Below are positions 34,001 through 46,470 of a DNA stretch of 64,000 bases, one piece after another (positions within the stretch are counted from its first letter, which is position 1; each line of letters begins with the position of its first letter). Location of the stretch: the NCBI GenBank assembly GCA_963853835.1, contig OY970834.1:36177257-36241256 (forward strand), in the 5' to 3' direction. Under the pieces are notes generated by a model. It saw only the letters and a list, made by a program, of their open reading frames with translations. It ran no database searches and was not told the origin of the DNA. The stretch is from Calendula officinalis (taxonomy: Eukaryota > Streptophyta > Magnoliopsida > Asterales > Asteraceae). A program made the position numbers and the translations under genes.

Positions 34001-34909
34001 TTTTCAATTAAAGACCTTGGTAAACTTAATTATTTTTTGGGTCTAGAGGTTGCTTATACGGACACCGGCTTGTTCCTCACTCAATCAAAATATGCCAGTG
34101 ATATTCTTAAGCGTGCAGATTTACTTGACTCCAGACCCATTGGCACGCCTCTAGCACCCCACGTTTCGTTTACCGCCAAAGGCACACCATACTCGGATCC
34201 TACACTATATCGGTCTCTGGTTGGAGCTCTCCAATATTTAACTATTACAAGACCCGATATCTCTTATGCCGTCAATCAAGTGTCTCAATTTTTGTATGCT
34301 CCCACTACCGATCATTTTCAATCCGTCAAAAGAATTATGCGCTATGTAAAACGTATCATCTCTTTTGGTCTAACTTTCAACCGACCACGAACACATGGGA
34401 TCACAGGGTACTCTGATGCTGATTGGGCTAGATGCATTGACACCAGACGGTCCACATATGGTTATTCGATATACCTCGGTGGTAATCTTGTATCGTGGAG
34501 TGCCAAAAAACAACCCACCATATCCCGGTCTAGTTGTGAGTCCGAGTACCGAGCCATGGCAAACACTGCCGCCGAAATCGTATGGATCACACATCTATTA
34601 CGAGAATTACATGCTTTACCACCTGATCGTCCAACCCTACTTTGTGATAATAAGAGTGCTCTCTTCATGACACAAAATCCGGTGTCCCATAAACGAGCAA
34701 AGCATATTGATTTGGACTATCATTTTATTAGGGAACTTGTAAGCTCTGGAAAATTATATACCAAATTTGTTCCAACCAATCTTCAGGTGGCTGACATCTT
34801 CACCAAAAGTCTCCCACGACCACAGTTCGAGTCTCTCCGCACAAAGCTTCGTCTTGGACCACCACCTTTTCGATTGAAGGGGGTATTAACGGATAGTCTC
34901 ACAAATTAA
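31005..34909 (+). pseudogene. Decayed Ty1/copia gag-pol, 5'-truncated
   Basis: The order is as in Ty1/copia. The gag C-terminal half includes the zinc knuckle CQLCRTNGHYATAC near 31435. The protease has WHVDSGATDHMAP near 31580. The integrase has the WHARLGH motif near 31970 and the catalytic FQSDGGTEF near 32345. The reverse transcriptase has YGLKQAPRAW and YVDD near 33930. RNase H includes YSDADWARC, SCESEYRAMA and ADIFTKSLP. Frame changes near 32030, 32636 and 32740 interrupt the integrase region; downstream of 32762 the frame is open for 715 residues. The gag start, primer-binding site and 5' LTR are missing, and gag begins abruptly beside MITE sequence. The element cannot move on its own. 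Confidence 0.95.
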
Positions 34910-35083
34910 TTATGTATTGACCATGTATTAAATTGTATTATTGACTTACCTTAGTCATAGGGATTTAGTTAGGCAATCTCCCAATCATAGGAGTAATACA
35001 CGTTTTCTGTCTTTGTACCTATTGCTATATAATGATAAGAATCCCTCCTCAATATTCAATTGAGGCAAATCATATATTCTCAC
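34886..35083 (+). mobile_element. 3' LTR of the decayed copia element
   Basis: It begins at TATTAACGG right after the polypurine tract (TTGAAGGGGG), overlapping the last codons of pol. It ends near CATATATTCTCA. A TATA-like TGCTATATAATG occurs near 35022. About 200 bp long. The right edge is uncertain because no 5' LTR remains for comparison. Confidence 0.6.
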
Positions 35084-35248
35084 TTATACACACAGATTTA
35101 AGAAATTGCAATTATTGCACTGTCCACCAATCAAATCTCATATTTACTCACTTATAATTCATATGATTGGTTGTAATTTGAAATTGACAATTATTTTGGG
35201 ACAAACTAAAATAGTAAGGTGGACAATAAAAATGGGACAGAGGTAGTA

Positions 35249-35719
35249 TTAAACTATCAGAAAGTAGAAAGTGCGTAGCTAATCTTATGTAACTACTTAG
35301 TCTTGGCATAGGTTCTAAATTTAATTATTTTTTCTTGATATACTATAATTTTATTAAACAACTTATTGTATATAATCAGTGTATTCAATAAATATTCTAT
35401 GTTCTAATCCAATTCATGTGAATCATGCCTGTATGAATGCCACTAACCCTGGGGAAATTTGCTTGTACTTGGAATAATATCCTCATAAGATGTTGGAAAA
35501 ATCAATATTCCTTTAAAATGGTGGTTTGTCTCTAATTTGCATCCAGATGATCCACTGCGTACGGTGAAATGGGCCTTAAAGAAATCAGGATTATTTTCGG
35601 TCAAATCCATGCGGATTGCGATTGATGATTTTTTAAAAGTTATAAAAGTTTTTTAAATAAAACTTAATTTTTTTAATGTGAGTGTTAAATGATAAAAATA
35701 CTCTTTCATGTATAAAATA
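35249..35719. other. AT-rich spacer
   Basis: No supported gene or repeat boundaries. Confidence 0.5.
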
Positions 35720-36043
35720 ATTCCTCCGTATCAAAATAAGTGAATCACTTTGAAGTTCACGTTTTTTGATTCAAAATAAGGTAATAAGTGATTAGTGAAA
35801 TTAAATTGGGTAATTAGAGTAGATGGGGACTCACACTTTTTACTGTTTTGTTGCTTTTATAGGAAGATGACAAAATGGATGGGACCCCACACTTTTAATG
35901 ATGTTTAAAAATGTATAAGTAAGGGTAAATGCGTAATTTTAAATATAAAAACTTACAAAATATGGTAAATTATTAAAGTGATTCACCTATTTTGATACAC
36001 CCAAAATGGAAAGTGATTCACTTATTTTAATACGAAGGAAGTA
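35720..36043. mobile_element. Stowaway-type MITE, slightly decayed
   Basis: The left end TTCCTCCGTATCAAAATAAG and the right end (minus strand) CTTCCTTCGTATTAAAATAA are near-perfect inverted repeats. The interior resembles the element at 21672 in layout, including tandem terminal phrases near the right end. The TA flank is clear only on the right. Confidence 0.85.
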
Positions 36044-36464
36044 TATGATTAATTTTGACAATTAATTATAATTGTCTAATGTTTAGCATATTTACTATGG
36101 GACTACACAAAAATTAAAACTACCATAACACATCTCTCGTCACATATATAAATGATATTTTATTTTTGTTTCCAATTAATCAATGATATCATTTTAAACT
36201 CAATACTTTCGTTTTTCATCTATAAAAATATAAAATAAAACACTATTTAATATCCGCACATTATTTTTTGTCGGTGTAAAAGACCACAAATCGCCTCAAG
36301 GTCCTCAACCGATGTTTTTAGGGTGGTTTATTTTTAACTTTTTTATTTCGAATTTTTAATCACGCTACCACCCTATCCCTCCCCAACCAACTTCAAAAAT
36401 AAATTATTGAGCTGGTTTATATAGACACGAGCGGGTAGGTCAAATCTATCCATATCAACATCCA
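36044..36464. other. AT-rich spacer
   Basis: No gene or defined repeat seen. Confidence 0.5.
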
Positions 36465-36658
36465 ATGCTTCTAGCCTAGTGGTATTGGTGAAAAAGATAA
36501 GGTGTTGCCCATAGCCAAGGTCATGGGTTCAAGTCCCGTCGTGGACGTGAGGTTTATTCCCCATAGGTGGAAGGTTCGAGGGAAGGCATACTGCCCCTTG
36601 TGGATGTCACTGTCTAGGCTCGGACTATTAACTTACTAACTGGCCGTTCAAAAAAAAA
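36465..36658 (+). mobile_element. SINE with tRNA-like RNA polymerase III promoter
   Basis: An A-box TAGCCTAGTGG at 36472-36482 and a B-box GGTTCAAGTCC at 36526-36536 match the tRNA gene internal promoter consensus. The element continues through TGCCCCTTGTGGATGTCAC and ends CTGGCCGTTC followed by nine A. Related pieces on the minus strand occur at 53229-53352 and 50409-50441, so this is a family. It is not a tRNA gene, since no cloverleaf can be drawn around the boxes. Confidence 0.88.
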
Positions 36659-37139
36659 TTTCAATCGATCGGATTAAATTCGTAAGTATATATATTTCAA
36701 ATAAGATGCACAAAATTTAATGAAACGTTGCTTTTGGAGTTATTCAACAAACTAAAGAATAGTATGGTCTATTGGTCTTTACCTTTTAAAGCCCAGATTT
36801 GTAGTTTATGAATTATGAGCATTGTCGATAAAAATATCTACTTTCTTATACAATCTATAATTTTATAAGCAACATCTTAAATTAATTATTCAACATTATA
36901 CATGAGGCAGAAAGTAGTGGAAACACCACCTTGTCACACTCACCACATGTTTATCTTACACATTTTTCTGCACAAACACCACCATGCATCAACCAAGACC
37001 TTGTCGATTTAAATCATGTTCTCAAGCCCAAAATGTAAAAAATGGTTAACAGGTACGGTCAAAACGAATTGGTCACAAACTTTATTTTTCATTTTTAAGA
37101 TAATTAATGTTAAAATATGACTTTGGAAAATAGAGTTAC
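36659..37139. other. AT-rich spacer
   Basis: No gene or defined repeat seen. Confidence 0.5.
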
Positions 37140-37749
37140 TAGGGTGTCAATCGGGTTTGTCGGGTCGGGTTAGACTCTTATCGTGGAATCGGGTTGGTCG
37201 GGTTCGGGTTGGTCGGGTTTCGGGTTTATCGGGTTAACCCGATCGGGTTGGTCGGGTTACATCTAAGTTGTGATTCTAAGGAAAAAAGAAGCAAAATTTA
37301 AGTACATGGTTTATGGTCATATCTACCTTGTATTAATGGCCTTGAAACTTAAAGAGTATTATGCATATAGTGATTGATAATAGTGCATGTTAAAAGTGTG
37401 AGAACTCTTAAAGAGCAGATCATAAACAAAATTGCTTATCTAAGCATCTAATTCTTCATTAAACAGAAGGCAATTTAATACGTTTAAATTTAAAGGAGAA
37501 AACGTATGTGGGGAAAAACTTAAATTTTATAGAAAAACAATTTAAACTTGAATCGGGTCTAATCGGGTCAACCCAAAACCCGATAATATTATGCAATTCT
37601 AACCCGATACCCGACCCGATATTAACGTTGGGTTTGTCGGGTCGGGTTTTAAAAACCCGATATTAACATATGACCCGAATACACCCGACCCGAGTAGCAT
37701 AATCGGGTTCGGGTTTGGGTCGGGTCGGTTGACCCTTTTGACACCCCTA
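37140..37749. mobile_element. hAT-like non-autonomous element (about 610 bp)
   Basis: The ends TAGGGTGTCAA and TTGACACCCCTA are inverted repeats. The subterminal DNA on both sides is packed with CGGGT words, on the left as GTCGGGTCGGGTT and on the right as AACCCGA/GGGTCGGG. The middle is AT-rich. The 8-bp flanks (AGAGTTAC and ACTGCAAC) match at only 4 of 8 positions, so the target duplication is decayed or the edges are off by a base or two. Confidence 0.65.
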
Positions 37750-38865
37750 ACTGCAACTATAATCTTTATCTTATAATTTATAAATACAAAATTTTATTTA
37801 GGTTGAATGCGCTAAAAAAGTAAAGTAAAGATCATGTTTAACTACTTTCAACTCATTTGATGCATTATTCCATTCCCTTTATAACCGAGTTCTTTAAAAT
37901 TGGCCCGTTTGATATTAAACCGTATCAAATCAACCAATTCGTGAACTAACACTGCCAATAAAGGATTAGTGGAGAATTTGTTATCTACAAGATAATATGA
38001 GGTAATTCACTAATTTGTAAACTAACTTTTCTAATGGGTACACAAATATAGATATCATTTTTTACCATATTATCATTTTTTACATCAATTTACTCTCTTT
38101 TAACCTCTCTTTTGGTGTAAGGGTAGATAAATCAGTAAAAAAACTTTTTTCAAACAATAAATCAATAATGTCATCAAGTCAGAAAATATCATCGTTAATT
38201 TTACCAATGTGGTCAAAACCTTATTAATGTTATCAGGTCAGAAAATATATTCGAGAAATTCTATCAAATACAAACAAAAAGAATACATAAATATAAGTAA
38301 CAAACTTACTAAAAAACCAACTATCAAGTGAATATAAGATTCGGCAGCATGTATGGTTCTAATATATGAGCAAGGTAAACCGCATAAGCAAGTCATTCTT
38401 TCAAAATTGAACTGGAAATTTAAGTTAATTTAGGAGTCTGGTTTTGTTTATTTGAATTAGTAACATAAAAGAAAGCACATTGGCCAAATATTTTATACAT
38501 TAAACAATATCAATACAACTTTATCAATAGATATGCATATAAGATTTGATGATAAAGCTGAATCAGTACATGTCCCTAATTCCCTCTTATAGTTAATAAA
38601 ACCAATCAATGAACATGTCTACATGGAAATTTAGGGTTTGCATTAAATACCAATTCTAGATTTTGGCAATTATTATTGTTATATAAGCATGTGGATGAAG
38701 ATATATACAAAAGAATATTTCAGACAAGCATCATGATGCATATAATACTTCAAGCTGCACCAGCTAATTAACTGATCATAAAACTCAAAACAGGACTTTT
38801 CAAATCAATGTGGTGGCCAAATTGGAATTATAAATTATTGATTAAAATTAAGTAAAACCTTTTTG
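37750..38865. other. AT-rich intergenic DNA
   Basis: No supported gene, RNA or repeat. A phrase (CATCAAGTCAGAAAATAT / TATCAGGTCAGAAAATAT) occurs twice near 38170 and 38230, a small local duplication. Confidence 0.5.
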
Positions 38866-39412
38866 AAGTTGACAATTTTTTTAGTAATGAAATCAAATGA
38901 ACCAAAATTCTGTTTCCACACAGCAACAAGATCTCTTGCTTCCCAAGCCCTAATCAGTTCCTCCACGTCAGCATTAGTTGTAGAAAAATAAGGTGCTCCA
39001 TGGTCAAAATACAATTCTCTACCATCTTCAACAATTTCTTTGCAAATTAGGTGAACTCAAATACTCAATTGCAAAATAAGAGTCTCGTTGCCCTTATTCA
39101 TTTAGAAATTGTGACCTAATTGTGGTAATTAAAAATAAAGCGATCGAGTTACATAGCGATAATAAATGAATCAAAGGTACCTTCTCCGAGACATACGACG
39201 GCCGGGGGCCTCAGCCTGATTCGAAGATGGTGACGGAGATGCCATTTCTGGGCAAATTGGAAGCACACACAGCTCCTGAAACTGAATCATTTCACAATTG
39301 GATTTGATTAGATTAGATTGAGATAATAATGCAGTCGCGTAAATTCACAATTGGAGAATATTTGCTCACTTCCGGCACCGATGTCGGCGACCTTGGTGGC
39401 TATGGGATTCAT
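38866..39412 (-). pseudogene. Renalase-like FAD-dependent oxidoreductase, 5' fragment, broken
   Basis: Read on the minus strand, exon 1 (39370-39412) encodes MNPIATKVADIGAG, then a GTGAGC donor. Exon 2 (about 39181-39281) encodes ISGAVCASNLPRNGISVTIF, the dinucleotide-binding fold, followed by a premature stop and lost bases where the RGPGGRMS-type motif should be. A third coding stretch (about 38870-39050) reads DGRELYFDHGAPYFS and WKQNFGSFDF, the FAD-binding extension. This layout matches the plant FAD/NAD(P)-binding oxidoreductases related to renalase (from memory, At3g04650-like). The rest of the gene is absent to the left. With the stop, the frame loss and the truncation it is a pseudogene. 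Confidence 0.78.
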
Positions 39413-41542
39413 GGTGTACCTGCCCACGATCTTCTCCCGCGAATTGGGCCATTATACGTTGATCATAATATTTTTCTTACTTTTCCTTTTTTATTTTTTT
39501 TATCTTTCAAGAGAATTAGCCCATTATACGTTAATCATAATATTTTTCTTATTTAATCATCTTAACCACTTGATAGGATGATATATGTACTCTACTAATT
39601 CTCTCTCTTAATATTATCCATTGATTTTAACACATATCTTTATCTAATGAATATGAGTAGAACCAAATGATAAAACTAAAAACAATTACTTATCTTTTAA
39701 AATAACAGATTTTAAATAAATATTATTGAACTATAGGATCACAGGTAATACGGTAAATTTGTAGTAGTAAAAACATGTATGGAGAATAAATTGAACTATA
39801 CCAGATTATATCGAAAGAATAGTTGACCGATTAAACATAAAATAACAGCTTTTCGTATCAAAATCAAGTTGCAAACACATGTAACTTGAATTGACTTTGA
39901 CATTAAGAAAATGACACTTCAACTGATGTTACATGGCATCACATTAAAAATAAATGGTAGTCAATGACATAGTGGTTTGGAATTTTTAATAGGCAGTTGA
40001 AATTCTAGTTAACATGGTAAAGCCATTTAGGCAATTACCACCTTGGTATGTATTTCACAAAACTAATATATTATGAATTTTGTTTTTTCATTGTGAAGCT
40101 TAGAATTCCATCACAATTGTATGTATATAGCAATATTTAGCTAGATACACATAAAATATAAAATTTGTATAATAATTACCACAAGTGCAGAGTAATATTT
40201 TATAAATTTGACTTAAAGCATTTAAAGAATGAACAATAACTATCCAAAAAGTACATGCTACCTAGTAACTTTTGGGAGCAAAATGTTGAAATAATAGCCG
40301 GCTAGATGAATATAGAATAGAAATTTTGTTCAATAATTTACCACAAGTTGCAAAATATTTAATAAATTCGACTTAAAACACTTACAACCTGTTGATTCGA
40401 TCAAAGTTACAATGAGATCATATCTAAGAAAGTAAACTATACTTAATAACATATGAACCGTTGCTTGGAACTTTGGGGTAAAGGTGATAAATGGAAAATG
40501 TTTTAATAATAATAACAATATATTTTTAGTTTATCATCTGGTTTTTTACTTATTTGAGTGACACATCGCCAAAGAGGTTATTAATTTAAATGCCAATTGA
40601 GACATATTACATAGTGATGTTAGCTATTTGCGTCAAGCCGATAGTAAAATATTTGGGATAGACTCGTCTAATAATATTCTGTCAAACTCGAATAAGTTTT
40701 GAAAATTATGTCCAAGCTTGAGCTCAATATTTTTTAATTATTTAATATTTATTTAGAACTAATTTTAGAGGTCTATAATTTGCTAACGAGCTTGATCTTG
40801 ATAAGCTTGCCTCGAGTAAATTCACTTAAATTTATAAGCTCGACAGGAATATTATTACTAGTTATTTCAAGTTTTAAAACATAAAACCGTTATATAAACG
40901 AGTTATATCTAGCTCGTTCAACTCAAAATAACTAAAAGAGCTCTCGAACAATTAAGTATCAATTACTTAAAAGTTCGATTCATGAATTTGCTTTAACAAG
41001 CCGAATGTAACAAACGTAATGTGATAATTGAGGATATGTGCGTGAACGCATTTAATTTAGTAACTAATTATAATCTTAATTACTCCTAAAAAATGCCTGG
41101 AAATACTGAATAGTCTTCCCCTACCTTTACCCCTACCCCACAATGGATATGGAGTTCACCTTTGTCCAGTTTTAGTTCAGCTGAATACTCTACTTTTATT
41201 TTTACAGTACCCCTTTTTCTGCCATCAACATTGCCTGAAAAAAGTCACCCAAAAGTTCTAGGGTTCCTTCACGGGCACACCCTCCATTAACATCGATTCA
41301 TTTCATTTTCCCACTTTGTTTACAACTTCAAATCAGGCCAATTAAATGTGTCCTTTCTTAATTTGCATTATTAATTTCAATTTATTCTCCCAAGATCCGA
41401 CCATTGGAATCAGAAATTCTACATACAAGACAACAAAAGCAGCTATCTAAAATCATTCCATCATCATTATGAACAACTTCATTTACTTCAGAATTCGATT
41501 CGATTCGCTTCGTTAGGCTAGGTTTATTTTCACTTACTCGTG
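39413..41542. other. Intergenic region and promoter of the DnaJ gene
   Basis: No supported coding region. Near 39455-39475 and 39515-39545 the phrase CATTATACGTTGATCATAAT / CATTATACGTTAATCATAAT occurs twice with a 68-bp spacing. Between 40640 and 41000 there are AGCTTGAGCTC-type words suggesting a decayed hAT-like MITE. The last 300 bp are likely promoter and leader of the gene at 41543. Confidence 0.5.
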
Positions 41543-44089
41543 ATGGAAGACATTGTCTTATTTAAACATTTTAGCTGGAAATGGTTGTTATCGGTGAAAG
41601 CTGCTTATTGTTTCATTTACAAAATTGCGATTTCAATTGTACGCCATTGGCCTAATGTATGCCATTTATGTTCTACGATCGTTAAGCTATTATACTGTTT
41701 CCTGATTCGATGGAAGGATTGTTGTGTTCGTGGATCTAGATCGCTTTTAGGTTTTGGTACTGCAGCACTTTTTGTAATTATATGGAGTTCGTTTATTAGT
41801 TTGACTTCAATGTCTTGCCTAATCTGTGTTCTTCTATGTATGGTAAGTTCTCTTTCAATTAATTGCTAGATTTTTAACAAATTTGTTAATTAATTTTCAT
41901 CATTTGATTAATTTAGGCTGCTGCTGCTTGTGCGGTTCATTATTTGGGCCATACTCCAGGTTTATTTATAGTAGGATTAGTTGCAATTTTGGTCATGTGG
42001 ATGTACGGTAACATTTGGATTACTGGAACATTATTTATTGTTGGCGGTTATTTATTTTCGCGAAAACACGCAAGGTTGTTGGTTTTAATTGCATCCTTAT
42101 ATGCTTTATATTGTGTAAAAGTTCAAGTTGGTTGGTCTGGAATCTTGGTATCGATTAATCTTGCTTTTGTATCTAATGATGCATTGAATTGTATCCTTGA
42201 ATGGTGTGACAATTTGAGTGAAAAAGCACAATTTGAAGAAGAGAATTTTCCAGATTCGTTTGTTGAAGATAAATTTGGAACAGAGAGTGAGTTTTTCGTT
42301 CCTAATGATGAAGATCAAAAGGTGGATGATGTTGATGAAGCTCAGAAAGTGGAGCCTAGTGATGAAAAAGAGAAAGTGAAAGCTACTGAAAAGGTGGAAA
42401 CTTGTGAATCTTTAAAGGAACCAGTTTCTACAACAATTGTTGTGAATAAACAAAAGGAAGTTTCATCTGTTTCTGTTGTGAAAGATGATGTAAATGTAGT
42501 TAATGAGATGAAACGGATCCTTGGATGTGTGGATCATTATGAAGCATTAGGTTTATCTCGTTATAAAAAGATTGATGCTATCTTGTTAAAGAAGGAATAT
42601 AGGAAAAAGGTAAGCTAATTTTGCTTTACTTTGCCCAAAATTACCCTTACAAATACTGTATTTTGGTTGTATTTTATCCAAATGGGTCAAATAGAAAAGC
42701 TTGCCTAAAAGAAAACGGGCCAAACAGGTTAAAAGTTGCCCAAGGTCTGTTTTAAATGCCTATAACCTTCTTAATTGGTTTATTCAAAGATTTCATTACA
42801 ATTGTAGTCATGATTAACGCGTTAGATACTTACTTCTTTTAAAAAATAGCAAAAATCTGTTTACGGGTCAACCCAATTGGTCCAGCCCGTTTCAACCCGT
42901 ACTAGTCTAATGTTTGATGTGTTTGTCTTTAGGCTATGCTTGTGCACCCTGATAAGAACATGGGAAGTCCAATGGCAAGTGAATCCTTTAAAAAAGTTCA
43001 ATGTGCATATGAGGTAAACTTTACTAAATGTTTGCAACTGATATTTTTTTACCAACAAATCACTGATATTTATTTGACGAATTTCAGGTTCTTTCTGATT
43101 CTTTGAAGAAGAGAGACTATGATGAGCAATTGAGAAAAAAAGAATCAAAGTCTCTGTCTCATAAGTCTCCAAGCACTTCTCATCAGGTATAAATAACAAA
43201 ATTAACAAATTAGCATATAAAAAAAAGGCTAAAAGGATATGCTTATATGTAGATTATTTTTTGTTTGGTGGTTTAATGATAATGCAGGATAATCCTGATC
43301 ATTGTTCTGTGGAATCAAGGCGTATACAATGCACAAAATGTGGGCATTCACATATATGGATATGTACAAATAAGATCAAATCAAAGGCACGATGGTGTCA
43401 GGTGGGCCCTTAGTTTAAAGAAATGTATATAAATTTGATTCCATTCAATGAGACTTATTACTTATATATATTTGTTGCAGGATTGTTGTCAATATCATCT
43501 AGCCAAAGATGGGGATGGTTGGGTTGAATATAAAGGCTCACTCAGCTTTAATCGGCCTAACAAGGTTTGTGATTTTTCAAGAATTGGAATCTTTTAATTT
43601 TAAATATAATTTTTTATAACTGTTTTGGTGATTGTGGTTAGGTGGAAATACCTCGTGCGTTTGTTTGTGCGGAAAGCAAGATTTTTGATGTTTCAGAATG
43701 GGCTATTTGCCAGGTGTGTTTTAAGTGTTATATTAACCTTGGTTTTTACAACAAAACTTGAAATTATAGAACATTAACTGTAAGTTTTAATGTTGTCTAT
43801 GAATAATAAATATATATGTTGTGAATAGGGAATGGGGTGCAGACCAAATACACACCGTCCAACATTTCATGTAAACATGGTTGGGTTAGAGAAACCGGAG
43901 AGATCAAACTCAAGCAGATATCCTTGGGATTTAGATGCCAAAATGGCGGATGAAGAAGAGGAATTTGAATTATGGCTTAAGCAAGCACTTGCTTCTGGTT
44001 TATTTACCGAAACCTCAAAACGTAGAAAAAGTTGGGGGCCGTTTAAGTTACCTCAAAAGAAAGGAAACAAACATCGAATGTCTCAATGA
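41543..44089 (+). CDS. Membrane-anchored DnaJ protein with Jiv90 domain (DNAJC14-like), eight exons
   Basis: Exons 41543-41842, 41917-42609, 42933-43013, 43088-43186, 43288-43401, 43481-43564, 43642-43713 and 43829-44089 all have GT...AG borders and join in frame to 567 residues. Residues about 70-165 form several hydrophobic segments, followed by an acidic, lysine-rich linker. The J domain (about 300-365) has YEALGL, the HPD tripeptide in VHPDKN at the start of exon 3, and the helix IV phrase KRDYDEQL. Next comes a Jiv90-type region with CTKCGHSHIW and WCQDCCQYHLAKDGDGWVE. The tail is basic. J domains stimulate Hsp70. The animal relative DNAJC14 is an endoplasmic reticulum chaperone, so a similar membrane role is likely. 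Related plant genes (from memory) are At1g16680 and At1g79030. An AATAAA signal lies at 44204. Confidence 0.92.
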
Positions 44090-44203
44090 TTCTATACACT
44101 CCCAGAATGGGAATGGGAATGATTGTTTAGTTGTTGTAAATAGTGTTTTGGCCAACAAATGTGCATTAAATTGATGTGAAGATGATGAATGAATGTGTAT
44201 GTT

Positions 44204-44209
44204 AATAAA
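44204..44209 (+). terminator. Likely polyadenylation signal of the DnaJ gene
   Basis: AATAAA, 115 bp after the stop codon, within a T-rich 3' region. Confidence 0.6.
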
Positions 44210-45657
44210 GATAACTCTTTCTCCAATTTATATGTGTACTCGCAACGTTTAATTTCATACATACTTTCATTCATGTGTATTTTTCACTTGCTTCTTAATC
44301 CAATCGCTCCACTTGACAGTCATGAGAATGGAGATCTCTAGAAAATTAATGAGAATTCTGAAACGTGTCAAAAGTTCTCTTTTTTATTTCGGTTAAAAAA
44401 CAAGAGCATCCTATCTGATATTTAGTTGTAAAATTTAAAAGTGAGTTTTTTTAATCTATACACTTTGTTCTTTTTAAAAGTTCAACTTAAACACGCTTTA
44501 TGCTTTTTCAAGTTTTTTTTATATATTTTTTAGAAAAATTACTAATTCTTTTTACAACTACGCATTTGTTTAGTGTAGCTAGTTGTAGGACATAAGTTGG
44601 ATAAACGTAGATTACTTTAGGCCCGTTTAAGCATTAACATTGGGCTTAATGATCAAAGATTTTCAGAACTGTTTAAACTTTTATATGGGGGTTAATATTA
44701 AGGATATTGAAACCTTTTCAACTTGTAACTTGGGCTTAATGGTAAAGGTTTTGGACCCCACGGTACATTCAAACTTTTTTTTTAACAGTAAAAGGTACAT
44801 TCAAACTTTTACATTAGTCTTATTGGTGAAGCATAATATTTTAAAGCCCAGTTGAACCGGTTAGTCGAACTGTGAAACAGAATGATAACTAGTCGGAATG
44901 AGTCTGTTAGATCGATGATTATAGCTAAGTCGGTACCTGGTTGAACCACAACAAATCGGTTTTTATAAATATTTAGATAAATAACATAGACATAAATTTT
45001 TTATATATGTTTTTCGAACATAAAAATAATAAACTTAGTTGAAAATAAGTTTAGGAATTTTTTTTATATTTTAAACTATTTAATTTGTCCCTTTCTAATT
45101 ATTTTTTTGGTGTTTTTACGCCATTTATGTAATACTACACTATAATACTCAATATTCAACACACCATAATACTCAATAATATTGTCATGATTCAACCAGC
45201 CGGTTAATATGGTTTCACTAAATCAATTATATTTATATATATGACATTAACCAATTAAATGCCAAACCCGCTTTTACGCAGAAGACAAAAAGAGTCAAAA
45301 TTGGAGAATTGATTATTAACTATTGACCATGTATGTGATACAAATCATGTACTGTTCTACGAATAAAAAAAACTCAATCTTTTTACACAGAACTTTTATT
45401 TGTGTAAGAAAACAATCTTGAATTTGGAGGGTTTCTTTTTTTTCTGTTTGTACCTTTTTAGGATATATTAATAGCGATTAAAATCTCATTTATGAAATGT
45501 CACGATCTTATTACCAATTGCTTTTTTTATACTGACAACTTCAACTAGCACAAGAAACTACTGCCACCCTCCTCCAGTACTCGTATATTTCTTAACTTAA
45601 AATGGTAAAAAAAATAATTATGCATCAAGTGACAAAACTAACATTGAAGGAGATTAT
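44210..45657. other. AT-rich intergenic DNA
   Basis: No supported gene. A phrase (TACATTCAAACTTTT) is repeated at about 44764 and 44797. Nothing else stands out. Confidence 0.5.
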
Positions 45658-45665
45658 GATACAAC

Positions 45666-46462
45666 TAGGGGTGAAAACGAGCCGAGCCGTTCGTGAGCTA
45701 CTCGGGATCGGCTCGTTAAAAGCTCGAAACGAGCCAAGCTTAAACGAGTATGAACCAAGTTCGAGCTTAACTAAGAGCTCATTTATTAAACGAGCCCGAG
45801 CCCGAGCTTGATCCACTAAGATTGATTAGGCTCGCGAGCCTAAACGAGCACATATATATTAATTATTTGAAAAATACAATTATATATTATACTCCATCCG
45901 TCCCACAAAAAACTTCCCATTTCACTTATGCACAAGTTTTAAGGTAATAGTTAGTGGTGGGGTATTGGTAATATATTTGATTAAAATATAAGATTGATTT
46001 GGAGAGAGAATGATAGTTAGTGGATAATAAGTGGTGGGGTCCTTAGTAATAATAGTATTTTATTATGTGGAGCCTATCATATGTAGCAAATGGGAAGTTT
46101 TTTGTGTGACAAAAATTTAGGGTGAAATGAGAAGTTTTTTGTGGGACGGAGGGAGTATATTTTTATACTTATGTGTGTATGTATGCTATACATATATATG
46201 TATATAACATAATATAAAAATGAAGTGCTTACATAATATATTAAATATTATAATTAAATAAAAAAGTTTATATATTGTGTGTATATGAAAGCTTAAATGA
46301 GCCTAATCGAGCCGGGCCCGAACCTGCGAAAACCTAAACGAGCCGAGTCTGAGCTTTACATATAAGGCTCGAAACGAGCCGAGCTCGAACTCCTTAAAAC
46401 TTAAACGGGCCGAGCTCGAACCTAGTCTAGTTCGGGCTCGGCTCGGCTCATTTACACCCCTA
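45666..46462. mobile_element. hAT MITE (797 bp) with exact 8-bp target duplications
   Basis: The ends TAGGGGTG and CACCCCTA are inverted, extending into GAGCCGAGCC-rich subterminal DNA on both sides. The flanks GATACAAC at 45658-45665 and 46463-46470 are identical 8-mers, the duplication size of hAT transposons. No transposase is encoded. A Stowaway MITE sits inside at 45892-46155. The GC-rich subterminal repeats yield spurious open frames. Confidence 0.95.
45892..46155. mobile_element. Stowaway-type MITE nested in the hAT MITE (264 bp)
   Basis: The ends CTCCATCCGTCCCAC and GTGGGACGGAGGGAG are inverted repeats flanked by TA. It is the same family as the element at 23961-24225 and nearly the same length. 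Its insertion postdates the hAT MITE. Confidence 0.94.
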
Positions 46463-46470
46463 GATACAAC

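Larger units (their letters stand above)
30942..35246. mobile_element. Stowaway-type MITE split by a copia retrotransposon
   Basis: The left end CTCCCTCCGTCCCAA at 30942 and the right end ATGGGACAGAGGTAG ending at 35246 are inverted repeats, each flanked by TA (30940-30941 and 35247-35248). Between the halves lies the copia pseudogene and its LTR. The left half is only about 55 bp and the right half about 160 bp, so part of the MITE may have been lost. Pairing of the halves is inferred from terminal similarity and the TA flanks. Confidence 0.7.

Noticed and set aside
36471..36545. Possible tRNA gene because of perfect A and B boxes
   Set aside because: No acceptor stem or cloverleaf can be formed and an A-tail follows; related copies show it is a SINE.
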